From positions 62,001-126,000 of the forward strand of contig RAZD01000009.1 in the NCBI GenBank assembly GCA_003612525.1: a stretch of DNA of 64,000 nucleotides, given 5' to 3'. Below the pieces are notes generated by a model. It did not search any database. It was not told the origin of the DNA and was given only the letters and a program-made list of their open reading frames with translations. The position numbers were made by a program, and so were the translations under genes. Within the stretch, counting starts at the first letter, position 1. Each line of letters opens with the position of its first letter. Positions 9,777 through 18,915 of this stretch are shown here, piece after piece. This DNA comes from a bacterium C-53 (GTDB taxonomy: Bacteria > Bacillota > Clostridia > Lachnospirales > Lachnospiraceae).

Positions 9777-10391
9777 TTATATTGTTATATTTTCGCCTGT
9801 AAGACCTACAAATGCCTCATCACCGCATCCCCCGTCTTTATGGGCAATGAGCCATTTATTTCTTGCGGCAAGAAGTCTGTCTTCTCCATCCTTATGTGCA
9901 AGCTCAAGCGGAAGATTTGTATCTTTCGGAAGCACGACAACTCCCCTGAAACCTTCTCCGTCCACACCGCATGGTGCGTAATGCAGCGTCGTAGCATACA
10001 TCTCGACCGCACATCCCTTCGGAACAAGGAACGCCTCAATCAAAGACGTATCGTATGTAAAATCATCCTGAACATCCTGCTGGCGCCCAAGCAGGAGAAT
10101 CATGTCGGTCGCCCCTACATTAATCTCGGAAGACCTGTGATATTCCACTGCATTCAGTTTATTGTTATGACCGTTGCAGTAACCGATCTGAATCGGCATT
10201 TCCCCATATACAACATCCTGAAATACCTTATAAACAGGCAGCTCTTCCAGAATATCCACGGACGGTTCATATACAACACCTTCCGGAAGCGGTGTCTCCT
10301 TCATTTTTTCAACAAGCGCCTCCACGTCAATCCCGGTCAGAACCTTGCCATATTTACGAAATTCAGGGTCTGTAACCTTATGAATCACCAT
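9777..10391 (-). CDS. DUF4867-like protein paired with the isomerase
   Basis: A 204-residue cytoplasmic protein with no signal or membrane segment. It resembles the DUF4867 family, cupin-like proteins found beside sugar isomerases; recognition is from overall pattern (FRKYGKVL near the start, EYHRSSEINVG in the middle, HYAPCGVDGEGF further on). The His/Glu-rich stretches could bind metal. First gene of a two-gene unit with the isomerase, behind a clear promoter. A role in the same sugar pathway, such as an epimerase or mutarotase, is likely from context only. GGAGG ten bases upstream of the ATG supports the start. Confidence 0.7.
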   Translation of the reverse strand: MVIHKVTDPEFRKYGKVLTGIDVEALVEKMKETPLPEGVVYEPSVDILEELPVYKVFQDVVYGEMPIQIGYCNGHNNKLNAVEYHRSSEINVGATDMILLLGRQQDVQDDFTYDTSLIEAFLVPKGCAVEMYATTLHYAPCGVDGEGFRGVVVLPKDTNLPLELAHKDGEDRLLAARNKWLIAHKDGGCGDEAFVGLTGENITI

Positions 10392-10439
10392 CGTCAGAAA
10401 ACCTCCTTTATCCGCCGGACATTCCCGGCATTATCCTAT

Positions 10440-10508
10440 GTGCACATACGTTTCCGTGCTCGTGCACGTCCATGTAATTATATTATCCTTTTTCCCGGGT
10501 GCTGTCAA
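10440..10508 (-). promoter_or_regulatory. Promoter and candidate operator of the isomerase operon
   Basis: On the minus strand TTGACA (10503-10508) and TAATAT (10480-10485) are 17 bases apart. Downstream of the predicted start, two perfect GTGCAC palindromes (10440-10445 and 10462-10467) are spaced 22 bases start to start, about two helical turns. They are candidate repressor sites, perhaps for the LacI protein at 7154-8173. Promoter match is clear; operator role is inferred. Confidence 0.7.
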
Positions 10509-10559
10509 CTGTTTTCTATAATAATTGCACAAATATTTACAGGAAGTCATTTGAATCAA

Positions 10560-10587
10560 AAGAAGAATCGCCCAACGGCGATTCTTC
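10560..10587 (-). terminator. Terminator after the chemoreceptor gene
   Basis: A perfect 12-bp stem (AGAAGAATCGCC/GGCGATTCTTCT) with a four-base loop and a short T run on the minus strand. It closes the transcript that starts at the sialic-acid transporter. Confidence 0.88.
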
Positions 10588-10605
10588 TAAAAAGCTTTTA
10601 TGCGA

Positions 10606-12636
10606 TTATTTTTGCTCGAGTTTAAACATCGACAATGCTTCCTCAAGCCTTTCCACTTTATGACTCAGACTTATAGATGACCTTTGGAGATCTTCTACAA
10701 TCTTCTTCTGGCCGACTGCCACATGATACACCTCTCCTGAAGACGCGGCAGTTTCCTCCGAAACCGCTGAAATGCTTGACAATGATTTCAACGTCTCATG
10801 ACGCTGGTCATTCATTCCGTGAATATTGCTGCCAATCAACTCAATATTGGAAATCAGCTGTTCCGCACATTCACTGATGCTTTCAAAATTAAGCTTTGTT
10901 TTTTCTACCGTCTTTGCCTGTTCCGCTACAATGCGCTCCGCTTCTTTGGCCGTTCCCGCCGTTTCAAGTGTCTGCACATCAATCTGCGCCACCATCTTCT
11001 GAATTTCACCGGCGGCTTTCACGGCATCATCCGCCAGATTGCGTATTTCTTCCGCCACTACCGCAAATCCCTTTCCGGCTTCGCCGGCCCGAGCTGCCTC
11101 AATGGACGCGTTCAGAGACAACAGGTTTGTCTGAGATGCAATTTCATTAATCATGTCCACAAAATTACTGATCGCACCGTTCTTTTTCTGGAGCTCCAGA
11201 ATGTCCTCTTTTACTTTAACCATAATTCTCGTTGTTTCGTCAGACTGAACGGAAAGCGCTTCCATAATTTCCATACTGCCTGCCACAATCTCCTTGGCAT
11301 CGGCAGAGTTAACTCCCGCCCGTTCAATATCACCCGAAACAGTCTTAATGCTGTTTGACAAAACGTCCATCTGCAAAAGACAGCTTTGCAGATCTTCTGC
11401 CTGTATTGCCACGCCCTTATCAATTTCCTGCAGGCTTCCTGTGATTTTCAGGGAAGATTCCTCCGCCTCACCTGATATGCTTTCCACATGGGCGACTGCC
11501 TCCGTAACAACCGTCGCAATACTTTCCACTTCCATAATCAGTTTCTTCATATTACAGATCATATCCATAATATTCCGGGACAGGACGCCAAATTCATCTT
11601 TTCGTTTATCCTTAAATCCGACCGTCAAATCTCCCTGTGAAACCTTTTTTAATCTCTTTATTATGCCACCCATCTGTACGCTTATGCTGACTGAAATTGA
11701 AACACCCAGAACCAGCGCCACTATGCATGCGATGATAACCATAATAAATGTCAGCCTTCTGATTGAATCCGCACTGCTGATGATTTTTTTCCCAGGAACC
11801 ATATATGCAAGTGCCGCACCCGTCTTTTCACTGACACTATAGGTAAAAAAATACTTCTCTCCCTCAAAATCCACATACTTACTGCCCGACTTTGCTTCAC
11901 TGTCAAGACACTCTCTTACAAAATCCTGCTCATGGAAACTGATTTCCCGATCCTGTTCTCCGTCCGTAATCACCAATTCCCGCCCGTCGGCCGTAATGAA
12001 TGCCAGTGCCTCCCCCTCATGTACTTCTATGGAAGAAAGGCTCTCTTTTATTGCCTCGGCACTGATATCGACCACCAGAACACCACTCCTGTTTGGAAAA
12101 ACACTCATAAAAGACATGATATATTTTTCCGGCGAATAGCCTGTCAGCTTATCCATATCCGAATGCATCCCAACCCAGGTCCCGGCAGTATCGCTTAGAA
12201 AACCTTTTGCCTCCGCTGTGTCTGCCCATTCCTCATAAAATCCATCTTTTCCGGCATTGCCGGAGCCTGTGCTGCTAATCATGGAAACACCGCTTTTGGG
12301 CACAATATAAATACGGTCAATAAAAGTGTTGGAAGTGGTCTTTACCTTGATCGAAGACAAAGTCTTATTCAATACCGAAGCGGATTTGGATCTGTCATTT
12401 TTGTACGTTCCAGCAACCAAACTTGAAAGCTCGGAATCAAGTTTAAATTGTACGGCATCTGCATTGATCAGAGCCAGGCCAAAATCAAGATACTGCATCT
12501 GCGTATTAATTGCAGTCATCGCCGCCGTCTCATAATTTTCGGCAAGTCCTGACTTTGCTTCTTTATAGGATGCAAACCCAATAAGAATTACAAATATGAT
12601 GGGTACAATAAAACTTATGAACAACTTTTTTTTCAT
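10606..12636 (-). CDS. Methyl-accepting chemotaxis protein
   Basis: A 676-residue transmembrane chemoreceptor. An N-terminal membrane segment ([17 protein letters not shown]) is followed by an extracellular double-Cache-like sensor (about residues 35-275), a second membrane segment (about 290-310), a HAMP domain and a cytoplasmic signalling coiled coil. The hairpin tip [20 protein letters not shown], followed by [15 protein letters not shown], contacts CheA/CheW. GAGG five bases before the ATG marks the start. It begins 20 bases after the RpiR-type regulator and shares its strand with no terminator between, so it is probably co-transcribed with the sialic-acid genes. The ligand is unknown. 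Confidence 0.93.
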   Translation of the reverse strand: MKKKLFISFIVPIIFVILIGFASYKEAKSGLAENYETAAMTAINTQMQYLDFGLALINADAVQFKLDSELSSLVAGTYKNDRSKSASVLNKTLSSIKVKTTSNTFIDRIYIVPKSGVSMISSTGSGNAGKDGFYEEWADTAEAKGFLSDTAGTWVGMHSDMDKLTGYSPEKYIMSFMSVFPNRSGVLVVDISAEAIKESLSSIEVHEGEALAFITADGRELVITDGEQDREISFHEQDFVRECLDSEAKSGSKYVDFEGEKYFFTYSVSEKTGAALAYMVPGKKIISSADSIRRLTFIMVIIACIVALVLGVSISVSISVQMGGIIKRLKKVSQGDLTVGFKDKRKDEFGVLSRNIMDMICNMKKLIMEVESIATVVTEAVAHVESISGEAEESSLKITGSLQEIDKGVAIQAEDLQSCLLQMDVLSNSIKTVSGDIERAGVNSADAKEIVAGSMEIMEALSVQSDETTRIMVKVKEDILELQKKNGAISNFVDMINEIASQTNLLSLNASIEAARAGEAGKGFAVVAEEIRNLADDAVKAAGEIQKMVAQIDVQTLETAGTAKEAERIVAEQAKTVEKTKLNFESISECAEQLISNIELIGSNIHGMNDQRHETLKSLSSISAVSEETAASSGEVYHVAVGQKKIVEDLQRSSISLSHKVERLEEALSMFKLEQK

Positions 12637-12656
12637 TCACGCCTCCCTGAATACAA

Positions 12657-13520
12657 CTAGTATAACTTTTCTACCACTGCCTTTGATGTCCGCTGGTTGT
12701 TTTCAGTCGAAATTCCGAGATTTCTTCTGTAGTATTCCTGGAACAAAATATCTATGATATAAAGCTGGCTCAGCTTCGCCGCCATAGAGCCACCCTCAAG
12801 GGGACCCTCATTGCCGCCGCACAGCAATACCGCATCCACATGATTCATAAGCGGTGATTTCAAAAATCGTGTAATAGCCACGGCCTTAGCCCCTGCTTCC
12901 TTTAGAATTTCCGCAACATAGACCACATCCTTTGTGGCGCCGGAATAGGATACAAGAAACACAAGATCATCCGGGCCGGACATAGAAGCCGTCATAGCCT
13001 GCATATGTGGATCCTCCATACAAATGACTTTATTCATAATACGAAGAAATTTATTCCTTGCCTCCATCGCTGTAAGCAGACTGTCTCCAATGCCAAAAAA
13101 GTAAATATGTTTTGCCCTTTCCATCATTCCGACAATCTTTTCCACTTCTTCCCACTTCAGGAGCCTGTACGTCTCTTTCAATGCATTAATATGGTTTTCC
13201 AGAATACTGTTTTTCAGATCCTGAACCGCATCGCCCATAGGTGCGTTTTCCGTATCCTTCACTTCATCCACTGACATGCTTAAAGACAGCTTCATTTTAA
13301 ACTCCTGATAGCCCTTCACCCCTATCGTACGGCAAAATCTATACACACTGGCCTCTGCAACTTTACAGGAATCCGCCAGCTCCGTTATGGACATAAACAA
13401 AACCTGATTGGTATTCTTCATAATATAATCTGCAATTTTCTTCTCTGTTTTCGTCAATTGATTATATAATAACTGAATATCCAAAAGCAGTCCAACATCC
13501 GGTTTTTCTGATTTTTCCAA
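12657..13520 (-). CDS. RpiR/MurR-family regulator of the sialic-acid locus
   Basis: A phosphosugar-responsive regulator of about 287 residues. The N-terminal RpiR helix-turn-helix includes TKTEKKIADYIMKN and CKVAEASVYRFCRTIG; the C-terminal SIS sugar-isomerase domain includes IYFFGIGDSLLTAMEA and LVFLVSYSGATKDV. The start chosen is a TTG at 13520 with GAGGGGGC about eight bases upstream; the ATGs at 13565 and 13550 lie in the terminator hairpin of the upstream gene and have poor sites. RpiR regulators of nan genes respond to ManNAc-6-P or GlcNAc-6-P in other bacteria. Its place between nanA and the chemoreceptor gene makes it the likely controller of the divergent nan operons. Confidence 0.85.
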   Translation of the reverse strand: MEKSEKPDVGLLLDIQLLYNQLTKTEKKIADYIMKNTNQVLFMSITELADSCKVAEASVYRFCRTIGVKGYQEFKMKLSLSMSVDEVKDTENAPMGDAVQDLKNSILENHINALKETYRLLKWEEVEKIVGMMERAKHIYFFGIGDSLLTAMEARNKFLRIMNKVICMEDPHMQAMTASMSGPDDLVFLVSYSGATKDVVYVAEILKEAGAKAVAITRFLKSPLMNHVDAVLLCGGNEGPLEGGSMAAKLSQLYIIDILFQEYYRRNLGISTENNQRTSKAVVEKLY

Positions 13521-13542
13521 TGATCTGCCCCCTCTGTTAAGA

Positions 13543-13574
13543 AAAGGCATCGAATTAAATTCCATGCCTTTTCC
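13543..13574 (-). terminator. Hairpin between nanA and the RpiR gene
   Basis: AAAAGGCAT and ATGCCTTTT form a 9-bp stem around a 13-base loop. On the minus strand the 3' arm runs into TTTTCTTAA. It probably reduces rather than stops read-through into the regulator gene. Confidence 0.7.
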
Positions 13575-13587
13575 GCTTTATTGCCTG

Positions 13588-14493
13588 TTAACAAAATTTC
13601 CGAATTGCTTCTGCAATCTGCTCCTCACATGCTTTAAGAATTGGCTTATCCTCCTCAGCAAGCTGTGCAAGAGGCGCTCTTACACCACCCACATCAGGGC
13701 CGCCCTGAAGCCGGATCACTCCTTTTATGGCAGCATACATATTTCCATGTGTCGAACATAATCTGTATATGATGCGGCATATCTCATTCTGCAATTTCGC
13801 TGCCTGCTCCATATCACCATTCAGAAACAGTTCTCTTACTTTGATGAAAAGCTCGGGCATCGCCGCATATGTTCCGCCGATTCCTCCGACAGCTCCGGCT
13901 GCTAATCCTGAAACAAGCTGCTCATCCGGACCGTTGAATACAATCACGCCTTCATCCGCAAACATCTGAATATCCTGCACAGGCATGGAAGAATTCTTAA
14001 CACCAATCACTCTTGGATTCTTCTTCATCTCTCTCAACAGGTTCAATGTCAGAGACACTCCGGCAAGCTGTGGAATATTATAAATGATAAAGTCCGTATT
14101 AGGAGCCGCATCAGAAATATCATTCCAATACTTTGCAATCGCATGTTCCGGCAGATGGAAATAAATTGGTGGTATGGATGCAATCGCATCTACACCAAGA
14201 CTCTCTGCATGAGCTGCCAGCTCACAGCTGTCTGCCGTATTATTGCAGGCCACATGCGCGATCACCGTAACTTTCCCTTTTGCCTGTGCCATAACATTTT
14301 CCAGAGTAAGCTTTCTCTCTGCCACACTCTGATAAATGCATTCACCGGATGAGCCCCCCACATAGAGCCCCTTAACTCCTTTTTCAATCAAATAGTCCGT
14401 AAGCGCACGTACACGTTCCGCTGAAACTTCCCCGTTTTCATCATAGCAGGCATAAAATGCCGGTATAATGCCCTGATATTTTTTAACGTCCAT
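13588..14493 (-). CDS. nanA: N-acetylneuraminate lyase
   Basis: A class I aldolase of the DapA/NanA family that splits N-acetylneuraminate into ManNAc and pyruvate. Of 301 residues, it shows YVGGSSGE (GxxGE carboxylate pocket), FIIYNIPQLAG with the conserved Tyr, and IGVKNSS with the Schiff-base Lys. Family assignment to NanA rather than DapA rests on IPAFYACYD at the start and on the neighbours: nanE, a ROK kinase, a YhcH protein and a binding-protein transporter. The ATG at 14493 is preferred over an upstream TTG at 14520; a GGAAAGG lies rather far (about 14 bases), so the start is uncertain by a few codons. Confidence 0.9.
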   Translation of the reverse strand: MDVKKYQGIIPAFYACYDENGEVSAERVRALTDYLIEKGVKGLYVGGSSGECIYQSVAERKLTLENVMAQAKGKVTVIAHVACNNTADSCELAAHAESLGVDAIASIPPIYFHLPEHAIAKYWNDISDAAPNTDFIIYNIPQLAGVSLTLNLLREMKKNPRVIGVKNSSMPVQDIQMFADEGVIVFNGPDEQLVSGLAAGAVGGIGGTYAAMPELFIKVRELFLNGDMEQAAKLQNEICRIIYRLCSTHGNMYAAIKGVIRLQGGPDVGGVRAPLAQLAEEDKPILKACEEQIAEAIRKFC

Positions 14494-14540
14494 ACTTGAT
14501 AACCATACCTTTCCTAACAATAATATATAGTTTTACAACA

Positions 14541-15374
14541 TCAGCCTTTCACTGCACCCATTGTAATTCCCTGTGTAAAATACTTCTGGAACATGAGGAA
14601 TATAGCAACAATCGGAATTGCGCCAAGCGAAGCCCCCGCCATTATCAAACCAAAATCATTTGACATTTCCGCCTGAAGTTTGGCAATACCAAGTGAAATC
14701 GTCAGTACATCACTGGAATTCAGCATGATCAGCTGAAGGAAGTAATCATTCCATGTAGAGATAAAAGTAAATATTGCCAGCGCACCGATACCCGGTTTTA
14801 CCATCGGAAGAACCATCGTCGTAAATGTCTGAATCTCGCCGGCGCCGTCAATCCTTACCGCTTCGAGCATCTCTGTAGGAATTCCCTCCGAAAACTGCTT
14901 TAACAGGAAAATACCAAACGGCCAGCCCACTGTTGGAAGAATAACTGCCCACATAGTATCATGCAGCCCCAGGAAAGACATTTCCTTCAAAAGAGGAACA
15001 AGCACTACCTGTTTCGGAAGCGCCATAGCGCAGATCAAAAGCGTAAACAATGTCTTCTGTCCTGCAAATCTTTTCTTTGCAAGTGCATATCCGGCCATTG
15101 ATGCGGTAATACATGTAAGCGCCATCGACGTTACCGAAATAAATACCGCATTAAACAGCCATTTGAACGCCGGTTTTGCCATAAGTCTTACATAATTATC
15201 TTTTATAGGATTATGTGGAAACCACTCAGGCACTGCTGCATTAATTGCCGCTGCATCCTTAAATGAACCGGTGATAATCCAGTACAAAGGAAATGCAAAT
15301 AATATAGCAAGGATAATCATGATAATCATAACAATAACATCATACGTCTTTTTTGTTTTTATTCCACTATTCAT
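14541..15374 (-). CDS. Carbohydrate ABC transporter permease (MalG-like)
   Basis: Inner-membrane permease of 277 residues with six predicted membrane segments. The EAA loop, which docks the ATPase, reads EAVRIDGAGEIQTFTTMVLP. It forms a heterodimer with the protein at 15392-16297. AGGAGGAG before the ATG and 17 bases of spacing to the partner gene support one operon. No ATPase gene is nearby, so a shared MsmK/UgpC-type ATPase encoded elsewhere is likely, as for many family-1 sugar transporters. Confidence 0.92.
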   Translation of the reverse strand: MNSGIKTKKTYDVIVMIIMIILAILFAFPLYWIITGSFKDAAAINAAVPEWFPHNPIKDNYVRLMAKPAFKWLFNAVFISVTSMALTCITASMAGYALAKKRFAGQKTLFTLLICAMALPKQVVLVPLLKEMSFLGLHDTMWAVILPTVGWPFGIFLLKQFSEGIPTEMLEAVRIDGAGEIQTFTTMVLPMVKPGIGALAIFTFISTWNDYFLQLIMLNSSDVLTISLGIAKLQAEMSNDFGLIMAGASLGAIPIVAIFLMFQKYFTQGITMGAVKG

Positions 15375-15391
15375 TATTCATCTCCTCCTTC

Positions 15392-16297
15392 CTAATTATC
15401 TGATTTGCCCACTCTGAGCTGAATGGCTGAGAATATCGCAATAATAATCGCAAGGAAGATACCCATTGCATTGCCGTAGCCATAATTGTTCAACTTAAAC
15501 GCCTGATAGTAAATATAATACATAATCGTTTCAGTTGAATGATTTGGTCCACCGCTTGTCAACAACTGAATCAATGCATAACACTGGAAAGAATTAATTG
15601 TTGTTATAATCAATATGTAAAGAGTTGTCGGCATAATAGCCGGCCATTTAATTTTCCAGAATGTCTGGAATTTTGTTGCTCCGTCCACTTCTGCCGCTTC
15701 TGTCTGAGAAGGATCTACATTTCCCAATGCAGCAACATAAAGTACGATCGGCTGTCCGATGGATGTCGTAAACAGAATCACAATGATACACCAGAGAGCA
15801 AATCTCTCATCGCCGAGCCAGCTGATCTTCTGATCAATAACCCCCATGCCCGTAAGCACATTATTAAACAAACCGTTATATTTATTAAACATCCATTTCC
15901 ATACTACGGAAACTGCAACGGAACCGGTAACAACCGGAAGATAAAAAATGCAGCGGAAAAAAGATCTTGAAATCGCATGCATATTATAGATAGAGGCCCC
16001 AACCCACAATGAAAACGCCGTAACGGTAGGCACTGCCACTACTACAATCAAAATAGTGTTTTTCAATGCAACAAGGAAAATATCATCCTGAAACATTTTT
16101 ACATAATTTTCAATTCCGATAAACGAAAAATCTCCCATTGTGTAATTAAAGAAACTGGTGATCAGACACAGTACCATGGGAATAATTACAAAACCTATAA
16201 AAAAGACTAATGCGGGAAGAAGGAAAAGATAAGCAGTGCGGGTCTCACGTCTGGACAGCACCTTACTTCTCGCCGGTACATTACTGTTTTTACTCAT
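15392..16297 (-). CDS. Carbohydrate ABC transporter permease (MalF/UgpA-like)
   Basis: First permease of the sialic-acid-type transporter, about 301 residues, with six membrane segments (AYLFLLPALVFFIGFVI first) and the EAA loop EAAEVDGATKFQTFWKIKWP. The ATG at 16297 is used because GGAAGGG lies eight bases upstream; an in-frame extension to 16360 would run through the hairpin that follows the binding-protein gene. Partner of the permease downstream. Confidence 0.92.
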   Translation of the reverse strand: MSKNSNVPARSKVLSRRETRTAYLFLLPALVFFIGFVIIPMVLCLITSFFNYTMGDFSFIGIENYVKMFQDDIFLVALKNTILIVVVAVPTVTAFSLWVGASIYNMHAISRSFFRCIFYLPVVTGSVAVSVVWKWMFNKYNGLFNNVLTGMGVIDQKISWLGDERFALWCIIVILFTTSIGQPIVLYVAALGNVDPSQTEAAEVDGATKFQTFWKIKWPAIMPTTLYILIITTINSFQCYALIQLLTSGGPNHSTETIMYYIYYQAFKLNNYGYGNAMGIFLAIIIAIFSAIQLRVGKSDN

Positions 16298-16350
16298 ATC
16301 GACTACCCTTCCTAATATTTTTTGCAGAAAAACCTTCCTGTTACTGTTTA

Positions 16351-16387
16351 GAAAGGGCACCCACCCTCATGTGGCAGGTGCCCTGAT
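16351..16387 (-). terminator. Intercistronic hairpin after the sialic-acid binding protein gene
   Basis: AGGGCACC pairs with GGTGCCCT (16354-16361 with 16377-16384), with an inner CCAC/GTGG, and a short TTTC on the minus strand. It lies between the binding-protein stop and the first permease, where such stems usually raise the ratio of binding protein to permease. Confidence 0.75.
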
Positions 16388-16397
16388 GTCTTATGAA

Positions 16398-17798
16398 TTA
16401 GTTTGACGCCGCTGTTGTAGCTTCATTACATGTGTTCACATAATTGTCTGCCGCTGTCTGAACATCTTCACCACCGAAGATCTGCTGAAGCAGATTCCAC
16501 CATGCTGTTCTCTGCTCTGCCCATCCAAGTGTAACGTTATAATAATCACCCAGCCACTGAGCGAAGCTTGCATATACAGTCATTCTTTCTTCATCTTCTG
16601 TACCCTCATAGATATTGCCGAAAGAAGAACGAACCGGGAAGAATCCTGTCAGTTTCACGCTTTCAGGTCCCTGAGTCGGATCATCACATACAAATTTGAT
16701 AAATGCTTTTGCTGCGTCTACTTTCGCTGCGTCGCCATTATCAAAGATACCGAATCCCCAGATACCACCACAAAGCTCCGGCACACCGTCTTCTGAAGGG
16801 AAAGCAACTGCATAAGGTGTAAATGCTGTCTGAGCTGCATATGTAAGCTGATTTGCAGCATTCCAGCAGAAGGACATAGCGATTGTCTCATTTGCAAACA
16901 ACTGGATTTCATCACTTGCCACAATACCTGCATCTGAACTTAACAGACCAGCGTCAACCCAGTCTTTCAACTGCTGAAGGCCTTTTACGCCTTCTGCGCT
17001 GTTCATGGTCCACTCTGTATGTCCTGCATCTGTCCACTGTGCATTGTAAAGGTTCATTGCAAGTGCACGAGTACCCTGGTCACCGCCCTGGCCGCCGCAG
17101 TAAACTACGCCTGTTGTCTCTACGCCATGATCTTTTAATGCCTGAAGAGCTTTCTCAAAATTCTCAACTGTCCATGTACGATCTTCATTGATGTACTGCA
17201 TAGCATCTGCTTCTTCGAACAGTTCCTGATTAATACACATTGTATGAGTTGTCATACATAACGGATACTCATAATAAGCGCCATCTGATGACTTACATGC
17301 TGCTTCTACCGCTGCACTGTTTGCTGTGATATCAGCTGTCGTATCAGCATCCCACAGATCAGAAAGATCAATCATTTTTCCTTTTGCGCCCCAGTTCGCA
17401 ACCAGACGCTCAGGTCCCTCAAGAACAAGGTCAGGAGTTGTGCCTGCTTCAATCGCTGCAGTAACCTGATCATCACCTGTCTGATAATCCAGATATTCAA
17501 CGGTTACATTGACATCCGGATATTTCTGATTGAAAGCTGCTACCAGTTCACCTACTGCCTCTGCATCACCGAATTTACCTACCGGATAGGTCCATAAAGT
17601 AATATCTCCGGCTACCGCCCCGTCTGCCGGCGCTGCCGCTGCATCATCCGCTGCCGGCTCTTCCGCCGGTGCCTCCTCTGCCGGTGCCTCTGCCGGTGCG
17701 TTTGCATCTTCATTACTTGGTGCGGCCTCTTGTTTACCGCATGCCACGAGTGACATCGTCATAGCGCCTGTCAATAATAATGCAAGGAACTTTTTCAT
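16398..17798 (-). CDS. Extracellular solute-binding lipoprotein of the sialic-acid-type transporter
   Basis: A family-1 solute-binding protein of 466 residues. Signal peptide with lipobox SLVAC at residues 16-20, then an Ala/Glu/Pro-rich linker to about residue 65, then the binding fold (ITLWTYPVGKFGDAEAV, TPDLVLEGPERLVANWG, FANETIAMSFCWNAANQL). It is highly placed in the operon behind a consensus promoter, and divergent to nanE. Context with nanA suggests N-acetylneuraminate or an anhydro or bound form as ligand, comparable with the Sat-type and Ruminococcus gnavus transporters. The ligand is inferred, not visible. Confidence 0.88.
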   Translation of the reverse strand: MKKFLALLLTGAMTMSLVACGKQEAAPSNEDANAPAEAPAEEAPAEEPAADDAAAAPADGAVAGDITLWTYPVGKFGDAEAVGELVAAFNQKYPDVNVTVEYLDYQTGDDQVTAAIEAGTTPDLVLEGPERLVANWGAKGKMIDLSDLWDADTTADITANSAAVEAACKSSDGAYYEYPLCMTTHTMCINQELFEEADAMQYINEDRTWTVENFEKALQALKDHGVETTGVVYCGGQGGDQGTRALAMNLYNAQWTDAGHTEWTMNSAEGVKGLQQLKDWVDAGLLSSDAGIVASDEIQLFANETIAMSFCWNAANQLTYAAQTAFTPYAVAFPSEDGVPELCGGIWGFGIFDNGDAAKVDAAKAFIKFVCDDPTQGPESVKLTGFFPVRSSFGNIYEGTEDEERMTVYASFAQWLGDYYNVTLGWAEQRTAWWNLLQQIFGGEDVQTAADNYVNTCNEATTAASN

Positions 17799-17825
17799 TT
17801 TTTTATCCTCCTTTTAATTTTAGAT

Positions 17826-17878
17826 GAAACACATTTGTTTCTAGTTCTGATTTTACTATGCCTTTTGTTATATGTCAA
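17826..17878 (-). promoter_or_regulatory. Promoter and operator-like palindrome of the transporter operon
   Basis: TTGACA (17873-17878), a 17-base spacer and TAAAAT (17850-17855) on the minus strand. At the expected start site lies GAAACA-n4-TGTTTC (17826-17841; 14 of 16 positions symmetrical), a fitting place for a repressor such as the RpiR protein. Confidence 0.78.
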
Positions 17879-18086
17879 TAGATCTTTGAAAGAAATTTTC
17901 ATTTTTTTAGTCAAAAATATAATTTTTTTTCATTTTTCTTCTATATTTGTTTGTATATCTCTTATAGAGTTTCACATTTTTTTTATTTTTGTATATAAAA
18001 TATAAACATATTTTCAGAAATTCATCTTCACAAAAGAAAATTATTTTAATTATATAATAAATTTTGCAAATTTTTTTCATTTTTTA

Positions 18087-18115
18087 ATGACAGGCATCCG
18101 TGCCTGTGCTATAAT
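18087..18115 (+). promoter_or_regulatory. Promoter with embedded palindrome, nan catabolic operon
   Basis: ATGACA (18087-18092), 17-base spacer, TATAAT (18110-18115) with a TG extension before it. A perfect palindrome ACAGGCA-TCCG-TGCCTGT (18090-18107) fills the spacer, where bound repressor would block polymerase. The rest of the 376-base gap between the divergent genes is very AT-rich with no ORF. Confidence 0.82.
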
Positions 18116-18174
18116 AGATACAGTAAAATAGTTTCCAATATTTATGCATCATTTCAAAGGAAAGGAAAATTGCC

Positions 18175-18879
18175 ATGAAAATGAACTTAGACGAAATACT
18201 TTCTTCCATTCACCATTCCATCATTGTTTCCTGTCAGGCGCTTCCCAGCGAACCACTTTATTGTGAAGAAATGTCACTAATGCCCTTTATGGCTCAGGCG
18301 GCAAAACAGGCAGGTGCAAAATGCATCCGCACCAGCAGCGCACGTGACGTAGCCGCAATTAAGGAGGCAACCGGACTCCCCGTAATCGGATTGATTAAGC
18401 AACAATATGAAGGCTTTGAATCTTATATAACGACTACAATGAAAGAAATTGACGAATTGGTTGCCGTGGAATCTGACATCATTGCGCTGGACTGCACCGG
18501 CCTGAAAAGAGGCGACGGAAAAACAATTAATCAGTTTATTGCCGAAATCAAAGAGAAATACCCGGATATTGTGCTTATGGCGGATATCTCTACTTTAGAA
18601 GAAGGGATCAATGCATGGAAATGTGGTGTCAGCATGGTAGGCACTACCATGAGCGGATATACTCCTTTTTCCAGACAGACGGAAGGGCCTGATTTTGAAC
18701 TCGCCCGGGCGCTCGCAGAAGCGGTTTCCATTCCTGTTATTGCAGAAGGAAAAATCCACACGCCGGAACAGGCGAAAGAAATGCTCGGCACAACCGGTGT
18801 CCATGCAATTGTAGTGGGAGGCGCCATCACAAGACCGTTAGAAATTGCTTCCCGTTTCTATAAAGCCATTCAACAGTGA
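18175..18879 (+). CDS. nanE: N-acylmannosamine-6-phosphate 2-epimerase
   Basis: Cytoplasmic TIM-barrel enzyme converting ManNAc-6-P to GlcNAc-6-P in sialic-acid breakdown. The 234 residues show SCQALPSEPLY at the phosphate-binding start, IALDCTGLKRGDG, SMVGTTMSGYTPFSRQ and VVGGAITRPLEI, all NanE hallmarks. First gene of the plus-strand operon, with GGAAAGG nine bases before the ATG. Followed after 36 bases by the YhcH gene. Confidence 0.95.
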   Translation: MKMNLDEILSSIHHSIIVSCQALPSEPLYCEEMSLMPFMAQAAKQAGAKCIRTSSARDVAAIKEATGLPVIGLIKQQYEGFESYITTTMKEIDELVAVESDIIALDCTGLKRGDGKTINQFIAEIKEKYPDIVLMADISTLEEGINAWKCGVSMVGTTMSGYTPFSRQTEGPDFELARALAEAVSIPVIAEGKIHTPEQAKEMLGTTGVHAIVVGGAITRPLEIASRFYKAIQQ

Positions 18880-18915
18880 CTTGAACAGCCATAAAGCATT
18901 CTCAGGGAGGTTCTT

